Below are positions 1-6,650 of a stretch of DNA of 10,092 nt, piece by piece. Below the pieces are notes generated by a model. The model made no database searches. It saw nothing but the letters and a program-made list of their open reading frames with translations, and was not told the origin of the DNA. The first letter of the stretch is position 1. Each line of letters begins with the position of its first letter. The DNA is from Flavobacteriales bacterium (GTDB lineage Bacteria > Bacteroidota > Bacteroidia > Flavobacteriales_D > Sanyastnellaceae), in assembly GCA_015663855.1 (NCBI GenBank), contig DQRJ01000017.1:1-10092 (forward strand). Direction: 5' to 3'. The position numbers were made by a program, and so were the translations under genes.

Positions 1-1611
1 CAGGGGATATGAAACTGATCTACTGTCATCACAATCACTTGAATTCGTGACGTAGTTTAATCCATTCATATCGTCCCCAGCGCAAGCCATAACTGCATTT
101 AACGGGTCACCAAACCCATCACCATCACTATCTAAATACATTACTGAAGTTGACGTTGGCGAAAACTCCGCTTTAGATTCAAACCGATTATAAGCAGTTT
201 CAAGCACCCATACTGGATCAATCATCTCTGAAAATGCTGATGAACCCAGAATGTAACCTATGGTTGTGGATCCTGGCTCTACAGAGATCGGAACAGATGT
301 AATCCCTACTGGATAAGCTCCAATAGGCACACCTTGAACGGACAAATAAAACGGACCAGAATATCCGGTAGGTACAATCACATTATAGCTTACCCAATCG
401 CTCTCACACCAAGAATCATCAATTAATTGTACTTCAAAAACTTTTTGTTTTACAATAAACAACCCTCTATCAATTGAAGACACAGCTATCAATCCAGAAT
501 CAAAATAAGGATAGTTTGACCAAGTGCCTAAAAACCCTTTTGCATCATTCTCTGGATAAACATCAAAATAGGCGACCTCGGTTAATACACCTGAAGCCCA
601 GTCGCTCGCGTTAAGCACTCTCAACCCGCCCTTATAGTTACTTTGGTACACAAGTTCCCCTACAATATATTGATTATGATCTGTGGTATTTATGTCTGAA
701 ATATGCTCGCTTACAAGGATTGGATTATCTAAGTTTTGCATATCCCAAACCACAGTTCTTGTCCCGCTCACCTCATTTGATAATTCATCTAACTCATCAC
801 CTAAAAGCGCAAATGCCCCGTCTTCACTAAGCCAAACTTGGTGAGCATAATGCGGATTAGAGTAGGTCGAATACGAAATCTCATAGATATCCGTGGGGTC
901 AGTAACGTTTAACACGACCATGCCTGACTCATTAGCTGCGATAAGAATGAGGTGTCCCTGATAGTCTACATCTGGACCCGAATAAGAAACAATTTGGGCA
1001 TCATGGAAATATCCTGACTCACCATAAACTCCAGTTAGTATGGGATTAAGTGGGTCAGTAGCATTGAAAATCATTACTCCACCTGATTGAAAGTTTGATC
1101 CTAAAACATATACCGTAGAGGATTCCTCGTGAACGGCTATGTTATGAGCAGTACTAAAACCAGAAGCATAACTCGTTTCCAGCCATTCTACAGGCCCTTG
1201 GGTGTTATCCCAATTCCTTAGCTCAGTTAAATCGAAAATTTGCAAACCACTACCCGGAGATTCACTTACGATATAAGCATAGTTCCCTAATACCTTAACA
1301 TCTCTCCATAAGCTAGTTGAACTATGTGACTGTAGGTGTCCCATATAATGTGGCACACCCCCACTTTCTAGGCGTAGGAAACAAACCCCACTGCCCGCGC
1401 CTAACAAAACATACTCTTTCGAATCGTTCGGATCAGTCCATCCCCAAATATCATTAGCCCCACTGATAGACATCTCCTCTAGAGACACGTACCCCATTAA
1501 ATCCATATCTAAACTAGGAAAAGAAATGTTTGTGGTCTGGGCTACCATCGACTGCATAAGAAGTGCAACGAATGCAATAACAAATACTAAGTGTTTATGT
1601 GTCGTTTTCAA
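1..1611 (-). CDS. Choice-of-anchor B family secreted protein (C-terminus outside window)
   Basis: The frame is open for 537 codons from a TTG at 1611 to the left edge, with no stop in the window. Residues 1-25 form a signal peptide: a basic start (MKTTHKH), a hydrophobic core and an AQ end. The body matches the choice-of-anchor B family, built from LVIVD-like beta-propeller repeats: DIWGW at 54-58, LWRDVKVLGNYAY from about 101, STAHNI at 153-158, YFHD near 201-204, PHYAHQVWLSEDG near 253-265 and DHNQY near 311. From about residue 490 there is a calcium-loop tail (LDSDGDGFGD), then SSDCDD near 523-528, like MopE/thrombospondin type 3 repeats. The missing end probably holds more such repeats and a type IX secretion sorting domain; this is inference. 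TTG is chosen because an in-frame stop lies upstream with no ATG between, and the first in-frame ATGs fall inside the signal peptide. Biochemical function is unknown; the protein is likely exported or surface-attached. Confidence 0.85.
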   Translation of the reverse strand, partial: MKTTHKHLVFVIAFVALLMQSMVAQTTNISFPSLDMDLMGYVSLEEMSISGANDIWGWTDPNDSKEYVLLGAGSGVCFLRLESGGVPHYMGHLQSHSSTSLWRDVKVLGNYAYIVSESPGSGLQIFDLTELRNWDNTQGPVEWLETSYASGFSTAHNIAVHEESSTVYVLGSNFQSGGVMIFNATDPLNPILTGVYGESGYFHDAQIVSYSGPDVDYQGHLILIAANESGMVVLNVTDPTDIYEISYSTYSNPHYAHQVWLSEDGAFALLGDELDELSNEVSGTRTVVWDMQNLDNPILVSEHISDINTTDHNQYIVGELVYQSNYKGGLRVLNASDWASGVLTEVAYFDVYPENDAKGFLGTWSNYPYFDSGLIAVSSIDRGLFIVKQKVFEVQLIDDSWCESDWVSYNVIVPTGYSGPFYLSVQGVPIGAYPVGITSVPISVEPGSTTIGYILGSSAFSEMIDPVWVLETAYNRFESKAEFSPTSTSVMYLDSDGDGFGDPLNAVMACAGDDMNGLNYVTNSSDCDDSRSVSYPL

Positions 1612-1664
1612 GGCACGATAAGGTACGAAATATCCAGATAACTTTAACGTAGTAAATTAGAAGC

Positions 1665-2762
1665 GTGAAAAGTCAAGAAATATTTCCCTTCGAGGGGCTA
1701 AGAGTTTTAGAACTAGCAAGTGTTTTAGCTGGACCTTTAGCTGGGACGTTCTTTGCAGAAGGTGGAGCTGAAGTAACAAAAGTGGAACATCCTTCATACG
1801 GAGACATAACTAGAAACTGGAGGGCTGCAGGAGAATCATCTGAGGATCCGATTTCTGCTTATTACGCAGCTGCAAACACTTTTAAGAAAGTAATTAAGAT
1901 GGACTTGGCCTCGAAGGAAGGGAGGGAATGGCTCGAAAACGAGCTCGAAAAAAGTGACGTTTTACTGCAAAACTTTAAATTAAAAGACCTAGAAAAATTC
2001 AATCTCACACCTGAAAATATTGCAACAAGATTCCCTCGCTTAGTACACATCAGATTAGTGGGGTTCGAAAACCAACCCGAAAGACTTGCATATGACGTGG
2101 TGGTTCAAGCAGAAACGGGATTCATGCATATGAATGGCTCTCAAGATCGCCCCCCTTCTCGCTTACCTGTAGCATTAATGGATATTCTTGCATCACACCA
2201 AATTAGATCAGCGGCCACAACTTGTCTTTATTCACGAGAAAAAGGAGTTACTGGGCAATATGTTGAGGTAAGTCTGGAGCAAAGCGGAATAGCTGCTTTG
2301 GCAAATCAAGCAACTAATTACTTGATGAACGGATCGATTCCTTCTAGACAGGGCTCAATACACCCAAACATAGCTCCTTATGGAGAAACACTTTTGCTTG
2401 AAGGTGGAGAAATTGTACTGGCTGTGGGTAGCGATTCTCAGTTTAAATCGCTTTGTCTCGTTTTAGGAAAAAGCGATTTAAGCTCTGACCCTAGGTTTAT
2501 AACGAACATTAATCGGGTTGAAAACCGCATCGAACTGCTCGAAGAATTACAAAGCCTAGCAAAAGGAAATAACCGAGACGATTTACTCAGTGAATTTCAC
2601 AAATCAAAAGTTCCAGCTGGCGCAATACGAGCGCTCGATGAAGTGTTCAAGGAGAATACCCCTGGGCATTCATTAATAATTGAAGAACAAATTCAAGGAT
2701 CTTCACGGGTTATAAGAAAGCCACGAACTACTGCTTATTCCGTTACTGTATTCGGAAAGTAA
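1665..2762 (+). CDS. CaiB/BaiF (class III) CoA-transferase family protein
   Basis: A 365-residue cytoplasmic enzyme of the family that moves CoA between acyl or carboxylic acids, or in the racemase branch epimerises acyl-CoAs. The N-terminus has the family hallmark: GLRVLELASVLAGPLAGTFF (11-30), then GAEVTKVEHPSYGD (34-47). LLQNFKLKDLEKFNL (100-114) matches the usual VxxENFRPGxxxRLGL segment, and AYDVVVQAETG (142-152) the usual YDxxxQAxxG. Asp173 in LPVALMDILASHQ sits where the catalytic Asp of formyl-CoA transferase and CaiB (Asp169) is found. The protein is somewhat shorter than the usual 390-410 residues, and the usual GFGxxGP loop is altered to GFENQPERL. The start is GTG at 1665; an in-frame TAA twelve bases upstream leaves no better choice. 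Substrate cannot be read from sequence. The last 28 bases overlap the end of the convergent transglycosylase gene. No partner gene for CoA metabolism is visible. Confidence 0.9.
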   Translation: MKSQEIFPFEGLRVLELASVLAGPLAGTFFAEGGAEVTKVEHPSYGDITRNWRAAGESSEDPISAYYAAANTFKKVIKMDLASKEGREWLENELEKSDVLLQNFKLKDLEKFNLTPENIATRFPRLVHIRLVGFENQPERLAYDVVVQAETGFMHMNGSQDRPPSRLPVALMDILASHQIRSAATTCLYSREKGVTGQYVEVSLEQSGIAALANQATNYLMNGSIPSRQGSIHPNIAPYGETLLLEGGEIVLAVGSDSQFKSLCLVLGKSDLSSDPRFITNINRVENRIELLEELQSLAKGNNRDDLLSEFHKSKVPAGAIRALDEVFKENTPGHSLIIEEQIQGSSRVIRKPRTTAYSVTVFGK

Positions 2763-3676
2763 ATTCTATAAGTCTTGCCTTGCTTAACGTTCAAGTACCC
2801 CTTCCTAAGCCAAGGATTCAGGGCTTTAAGCTCACGCAGGTTTGATCCATTTTGTAAAGCGAAATCGCTCAAATTACTGATATCTGCAGAAACATCAACT
2901 AGCCTGACGTCGTGTGGCGAGTATAACTCAGATGGAGATAATGTAAAACCAAACAACTCTGGAGAGCTTAAGACTTCTTTTACTGCTAAGAGGCGATAAA
3001 CATATCTACCTGTTTCAGAATTTAGATGAAGATCCCAGTAGTTATCGACGCCTTGTGCTTTAAGGTGTTTAGACACACCTGCACGCCCCATGTTGTATGA
3101 TGCTGCAGCTAATGACCAACTGCCAAATTTCTCGTAAGACTCCTTCAAATAATTACATGCCGCTCTTGTACTCTTTTCGACATCGTAACGCTCGTCAACG
3201 GTATGGCTTACTTCTAAGCCGTATTCAGGGGCTGTCTTACTCATAAACTGCCAAAACCCTCTCGCTCCGGCTGGAGAAACAGCCTGGCTTAGTCCGCTTT
3301 CGATTACAGCTAGATATTTAAAATCGTCTGGAATCCCTTCCTCAGCTAAAATCCGTTCAATCAAAGGGAACCATCTCGAGGCTCTCTTGAGATATAAAAT
3401 TGTAGAACTATGTCTGTAGGTATTTACTATCAACTCCCGATCAAGATTTTCCATAACACCAAATCCATTTATCGGGACTGCTTCGCCTGCAAGTTCTATA
3501 TTCTCAAACGAAATCGGAGAAACAATAAAACTAGGTGTCTCGTTTACTACTTCAACATCAATAATTTTAGATGGAATTACTCCAGTGGTAACCGGAACGC
3601 CTTCAGATGAAACTGAGGCTACGAAGAGTAGGCTTGTAGTGGCTAGCGCGAGAGTGGTGAGAATTGTGTTTGGCAT
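2735..3676 (-). CDS. MltD-like lytic transglycosylase (SLT/GH23 domain) with LysM-like tail
   Basis: A 313-residue exported enzyme that cleaves the MurNAc-GlcNAc bond of peptidoglycan, leaving 1,6-anhydro ends. Residues 1-25 are a signal peptide (hydrophobic, ending SVSSEG). A variable linker runs to about 75. The SLT domain spans roughly 100-240: GIPDDFKYLAVIESGL (114-129) carries the catalytic Glu126, followed by SPAGARGFWQFM (134-145), ERYDVEKSTRAACNYL (162-177) and AAASYNMGRAGV (190-201), all in the order of MltD-type GH23 enzymes. The last 50 residues, with LKALNPWLRKGYL (283-295) and GKTYRIYFP (300-308), are a LysM-like peptidoglycan-binding module in the form usual for Bacteroidota homologues. 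There is no lipobox, so a periplasmic or secreted enzyme is more likely than a lipoprotein. It lies 84 bases downstream of rfbC on the same strand, and its 3' end overlaps the CoA-transferase gene. Confidence 0.92.
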   Translation of the reverse strand: MPNTILTTLALATTSLLFVASVSSEGVPVTTGVIPSKIIDVEVVNETPSFIVSPISFENIELAGEAVPINGFGVMENLDRELIVNTYRHSSTILYLKRASRWFPLIERILAEEGIPDDFKYLAVIESGLSQAVSPAGARGFWQFMSKTAPEYGLEVSHTVDERYDVEKSTRAACNYLKESYEKFGSWSLAAASYNMGRAGVSKHLKAQGVDNYWDLHLNSETGRYVYRLLAVKEVLSSPELFGFTLSPSELYSPHDVRLVDVSADISNLSDFALQNGSNLRELKALNPWLRKGYLNVKQGKTYRIYFPNTVTE

Positions 3677-3706
3677 GACTCGTAAAGTTATACCCTACTT
3701 TATCTG

Positions 3707-3728
3707 CCACTTTGCAAATCAAAAGTGG
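3707..3728. repeat. Perfect 7-bp inverted repeat upstream of the lytic transglycosylase gene
   Basis: CCACTTT and AAAGTGG face each other across an 8-base spacer in the 84-base gap between the rfbC stop and the transglycosylase ATG. No T-run follows on either strand, so it is not a standard intrinsic terminator. It could be an operator, an RNA stem in the 5' leader of the transglycosylase mRNA, a processing site, or chance. The symmetry is certain; any role is a guess. Confidence 0.4.
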
Positions 3729-3760
3729 TTATTCACATTCAAATTTTGCTTAATCCGCTT

Positions 3761-4306
3761 CTAGAACGGCGAATCAAAGTCCGAGAATTTAGACGCTATA
3801 GCATCCTTTTCTGAGAGTTTCGGAGCCTTTACACCCCAGTCTATTGCCAAATCTACATCGTTCCAAATCAACGACCTCTCACACGTACTGTCATAAACTG
3901 ATGTGCACTTGTATTGAACGTGAGTGTCGTTTTCTAATGAAAGAAATCCATGAGCGAATCCCTCAGGAATCCAAAGTTGCCAGAGAGAAACAGGATCTAG
4001 CTTGATGCTGAAATGTTGACCGAAAGTTGAGGAATCTGATCTAATATCTACTGCAACATCTAGAATCGAACCACGAGAAACTCTGATTAATTTGCCTTGA
4101 GCAGAAGGTGGGGTTTGGAAATGTAACCCTCGAAGAACTCCATTGCTAGAAATACTTTCGTTATCCTGTACGAAATTTACTGTCTTTCCTACTGCATCAT
4201 TAAACGCTTCGGCATTCCAAGACTCCATAAACTGTCCTCTATCATCAGTAAATACTTTAGGGCGGACAAGAAGAAGGCCTTTAATAAAAGTGTGCTTTGT
4301 TTCCAT
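3761..4306 (-). CDS. rfbC: dTDP-4-dehydrorhamnose 3,5-epimerase
   Basis: A 181-residue cytoplasmic cupin enzyme catalysing the third step of dTDP-L-rhamnose synthesis: double epimerisation of dTDP-4-dehydro-6-deoxyglucose at C3 and C5. The full family pattern is present: PKVFTDDRGQFMESW (16-30), FVQDNESIS (45-53), GVLRGLHFQ (56-64) with catalytic base His62, KLIRVSRGSILDVAVDIR (72-89), LWIPEGFAHGF (111-121), VQYKCTSVYD (130-139) with Tyr132 at the position of the catalytic acid, IWND (147-150), and LSEKD (164-168) with the Asp that pairs with the His. Length is normal for RfbC/RmlC. The ATG overlaps the stop of the upstream Wza-like gene as TAATG, so the two are very likely co-transcribed and translationally coupled. 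No rfbA, rfbB or rfbD is in the window. The alternative, a related 3-epimerase or 3,5-epimerase of another dTDP-sugar pathway, cannot be fully excluded. Confidence 0.94.
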   Translation of the reverse strand: METKHTFIKGLLLVRPKVFTDDRGQFMESWNAEAFNDAVGKTVNFVQDNESISSNGVLRGLHFQTPPSAQGKLIRVSRGSILDVAVDIRSDSSTFGQHFSIKLDPVSLWQLWIPEGFAHGFLSLENDTHVQYKCTSVYDSTCERSLIWNDVDLAIDWGVKAPKLSEKDAIASKFSDFDSPF

Positions 4307-5073
4307 TATCTCAACCCCACAATTACAGCATAAAGTAAACTCAAAGAGGAAAAAACAGACACGATAGGTGTGATTTGGGTTAGGTATCCCGAAGCTATTT
4401 CGGGATTAGAGCTAACGTAAATGATGTCATTTGCCTGTACAATTAACGACGCTTCGTCGAGTCCTCGAATCGTACTTAAGTCGAGTAAGTAAACTTCACG
4501 GCCTTCTGGAGTAGACCTAATTAATTTCACTTTTGAAGATATTCCTCGAGACCTTACTCCACCAGCTAGTGCTAGAGCTTCAAGCACAGTTGTGTTTTTA
4601 TTTTCTAGTGTTATAACTGACGCTTGACCAGCTTCACCAGGAAAAACTAGTACTCGATTATTCGTTACATTCAGTAAAACATAGGGATTGTGATAATTGT
4701 CTGAATAGGCCTTTTCAATGCTCAATTCAGCTTCTTCTAAGGTCAAACCCGCCAACACTATCTCCCCTATCTCAGGCAACTCAACTGTACCCGAGGACTT
4801 AACACGATACGTGATTGTATTTCGGGTTTGGTTTAAATATCTATTATTATCATCCGATGAAATACCTGTGCTAATTGATAAAAGGCGCTCACCCCCATTA
4901 GGGTATAATTGAATAGAAAGCTCGTCGTTAGATGCGATTTTGTAGTCAGAAACTGTGGTTTGAGAAATAGCCGAATACTCAAAACCAGGAGCCGATTTGA
5001 ATAGCAAATCCTTGTTTATTGTACAACCTGTGGCAAAAAAAGATATAAGGGCAAAAATTACAATCATTCGCAT
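4306..5073 (-). CDS. Wza-type polysaccharide export lipoprotein (Poly_export/SLBB)
   Basis: A 255-residue outer-membrane lipoprotein expected to form the export channel for capsule or exopolysaccharide. The N-terminus is a lipoprotein signal with lipobox FATGC, placing the lipidated Cys at residue 17. The Poly_export domain covers about 44-135: it opens with DYKIASNDELSIQ (43-55) and continues with the typical GTVELPEIGEIVLAGLTLEE (95-114) and NPYVLLNV (129-136). An SLBB-like beta-grasp follows from VLVFPGEAGQ (141-150) through VLEALALAGGV (163-173) to NDIIYVSS (215-222). A C-terminal hydrophobic stretch at about 231-253 matches the membrane-crossing helix of Wza-type proteins. It is shorter than E. 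coli Wza (about 380) but usual for Bacteroidota. The ATG at 5073 follows an in-frame stop seven codons upstream; a second ATG two codons in is possible. It is the first gene of the pair with rfbC. No Wzc-like kinase or flippase is nearby. Confidence 0.9.
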   Translation of the reverse strand: MRMIVIFALISFFATGCTINKDLLFKSAPGFEYSAISQTTVSDYKIASNDELSIQLYPNGGERLLSISTGISSDDNNRYLNQTRNTITYRVKSSGTVELPEIGEIVLAGLTLEEAELSIEKAYSDNYHNPYVLLNVTNNRVLVFPGEAGQASVITLENKNTTVLEALALAGGVRSRGISSKVKLIRSTPEGREVYLLDLSTIRGLDEASLIVQANDIIYVSSNPEIASGYLTQITPIVSVFSSLSLLYAVIVGLR

Positions 5074-5084
5074 AAGCGCAAGGT

Positions 5085-5090
5085 AAGGAG
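5085..5090 (+). promoter_or_regulatory. Possible ribosome binding site (AAGGAG) for the GNAT gene, unusually distant
   Basis: AAGGAG lies in the 31-base divergent gap, 14 bases before the ATG at 5105, compared with the usual 5-9. An in-frame TAA at 5093-5095 rules out a nearer start for this frame. Bacteroidota rarely depend on Shine-Dalgarno pairing, so this may be chance. Confidence 0.25.
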
Positions 5091-5104
5091 ACTAACTTCG
5101 CAAT

Positions 5105-5632
5105 ATGCTAGAGAATGCGAAACATCGACTAAGAGCTGTTGAGCCAGAAGACGCAAATCTTCTTCATCGATGGGAAAACGACGATAAAACATGGTGGCTC
5201 GGAGGATCTGTTACTCCTTATAGCAAAGCTACTTTGATGAAATTTGCGACTGGCGATCACGATTTGTATAGAGATAAGCAACTGAGATTAATGCTTGACT
5301 ATAAAAACAATGATGGGGCCTGGATTACTGTAGGTGCAGTAGATTTATATGACTTTGATCCGAGAAATAGTCGAGCTGGAGTAGGTATTGTGGTAGACTT
5401 AAATCACCGTAAGAAAGGTCATGGAGGAGTAGGGCTGGAATTGTTGAGAGAATACGCTTTCCAACATTTGGCATTAAACCAATTATTTGCCGAAGTTCCA
5501 GAGTCTCACAAATCAAGTATTTCGCTGTTTAATAACGCCGGTTATATATCTTGCGAAACGAGGAAGAATTGGGTTCGCGGAGTGAATTCTTGGGAAGATG
5601 TAATCTTAATGCAACTATTGAATCGTGTTTAA
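5105..5632 (+). CDS. GNAT family N-acetyltransferase (RimJ/RimL-SpeG-like)
   Basis: A 175-residue cytoplasmic acetyl-CoA-dependent N-acetyltransferase. It opens with HRLRAVEPEDANLLHRWEND (7-26), the start typical of the Acetyltransf_3 group. ITVGAVDLYDFDPRNSRAGV (74-93) forms the central strands. HRKKGHGGVGLELLREYAF (101-119) is motif A, with the acetyl-CoA pyrophosphate loop degenerated from R/QxxGxG/A to RKKGHGG. The end, ESHKSSISLFNNAGYI (133-148), is the usual motif B in which Asn and Ser contact CoA and the FNNAGY turn follows. The substrate could be a protein N-terminus, a polyamine or an amino sugar; it cannot be read here. The start is fixed by an in-frame TAA nine bases before the ATG. 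The stop overlaps the mltG start by 8 bases. From memory, a GNAT gene beside mltG recurs in flavobacteria, often next to dapF, which suggests an envelope-related role; no dapF is in this window. Confidence 0.88.
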   Translation: MLENAKHRLRAVEPEDANLLHRWENDDKTWWLGGSVTPYSKATLMKFATGDHDLYRDKQLRLMLDYKNNDGAWITVGAVDLYDFDPRNSRAGVGIVVDLNHRKKGHGGVGLELLREYAFQHLALNQLFAEVPESHKSSISLFNNAGYISCETRKNWVRGVNSWEDVILMQLLNRV

Positions 5633-6650
5633 AAAATATATTGAAAAATATGGACTCCCATTAGTAATAGTGGGCGTTTTGGGTAAAATCACCTCACTCA
5701 TACTTGTGGTAGGACTTTATGGACATTGGTATGGAAATATCTTGCCAAAAGATTCTTCAGAGGTTGTGATTTATCTCGACCCGAACCTTACTCTTGAACA
5801 GAGGTTATTAGCGATCGAAAATGGTATTAACGATGCGGGTGGCCATGGTGACAGACTTTTAAGAACGATAAAATGGCGAGGTTGGGGGGAAAGAATTAAG
5901 GCAGGTAAATACACACTTATTGTAGGAGAATCCGTAGGTGATGTCGCAGAGAAATTCGCCGCTGGAGATAGAGGTGCTGTGAAAGTTGTGGTACCAGCTG
6001 GAAGAGATTTGGAAATCATCGCCTGGAGGTTATCGTCAAGAATTGCGGCTGATAGTGTTGAGGTGTTTGGGCTAATAAAGCACGACAGTATTCGATGGAG
6101 GATTATTCCTAACACTTATGAAATGTGGTGGGAGACAGATGCCGAGGGAGCTGTCGATAGAATTCTGAAAGAACATGTGAAATGGTGGAACTCTGAGCGA
6201 GTAACAAAAGCTAATAAACTAGGGCTTTCGCCTAAAGAAGTAGTAATCCTAGCGTCAATTGTTCAAGCAGAAACGTCACAGAAATCTGAAGCTCCGATAG
6301 TTGCCGGTCTTTACCTAAATAGACTCAAAAAAGGACAACCTTTGCAAGCTGACCCTACCTTAATATACGCTGCTGGTGATGTGAGCATTAGACGAGTTTT
6401 AGACATCCATAAAGAAATAGACTCTCCCTACAATACATACATGTACGCGGGATTACCCCCAGGCCCCATTAGAGTTCCTGAGCCTTCATATATGAATGCT
6501 GTACTAAATGCTGAGGAGCATGACTACCTATACATGTGTGCTGAGCCAGGTGGAACCGGAAAACACAATTTCGCTAGACGATACGTTGACCATTTGAGGA
6601 ACGCTAGGAAGTACCAAAAGTGGCTTAATAAGCAACAGATTTATCGATGA
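5625..6650 (+). CDS. mltG: Endolytic peptidoglycan transglycosylase MltG (YceG-like)
   Basis: A 341-residue inner-membrane enzyme that cuts nascent glycan strands inside the chain and so sets their length during wall synthesis. One transmembrane segment spans about 12-37, with the rest in the periplasm. A small LysM-like N-terminal subdomain covers about 45-118 (KAGKYTLIVGESVGDVAEKF), followed by VVVPAGRDLEIIAWRLS (121-137). The YceG catalytic region runs from about 155: PNTYEMWW (162-169), then VVILASIVQAETSQKSEAP (206-224), in which Glu216 aligns with catalytic Glu218 of E. coli MltG, then LYLNRLKKGQPLQADPTLIY (229-248), SPYNTYMYAGLPPGPI (267-282) and KHNFA (313-317). Length matches E. coli MltG (340). 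The start is GTG at 5625: an in-frame TGA lies six bases upstream, so a farther start is impossible. It overlaps the GNAT stop by 8 bases and the next gene by 4 (ATGA), implying a coupled operon. Confidence 0.95.
   Translation: MFKKYIEKYGLPLVIVGVLGKITSLILVVGLYGHWYGNILPKDSSEVVIYLDPNLTLEQRLLAIENGINDAGGHGDRLLRTIKWRGWGERIKAGKYTLIVGESVGDVAEKFAAGDRGAVKVVVPAGRDLEIIAWRLSSRIAADSVEVFGLIKHDSIRWRIIPNTYEMWWETDAEGAVDRILKEHVKWWNSERVTKANKLGLSPKEVVILASIVQAETSQKSEAPIVAGLYLNRLKKGQPLQADPTLIYAAGDVSIRRVLDIHKEIDSPYNTYMYAGLPPGPIRVPEPSYMNAVLNAEEHDYLYMCAEPGGTGKHNFARRYVDHLRNARKYQKWLNKQQIYR

Noticed and set aside
2775..2999. A 74-codon plus-strand open frame after the CoA-transferase
   Set aside because: It lies opposite the conserved C-terminal region of the lytic transglycosylase and looks like a chance frame.
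3754..3768. Palindrome-like CCGCTTCTAGAACGG at the rfbC stop
   Set aside because: The core TTCTAGAA is symmetrical but the flanks are offset by one base, there is no loop for an RNA stem, and it overlaps coding sequence. Likely chance.
5074..5104. Divergent promoter or operator in the 31-base gap between the Wza-like and GNAT genes
   Set aside because: No -7/-33 Bacteroidota pair and no inverted repeat was found; only a five-base direct repeat (CGCAA) is visible. Promoters, if present, must lie inside the opposing coding regions.
5771..6115. A 114-codon minus-strand open frame inside mltG
   Set aside because: MltG is certain on the other strand, and the reverse frame shows no recognisable motif.
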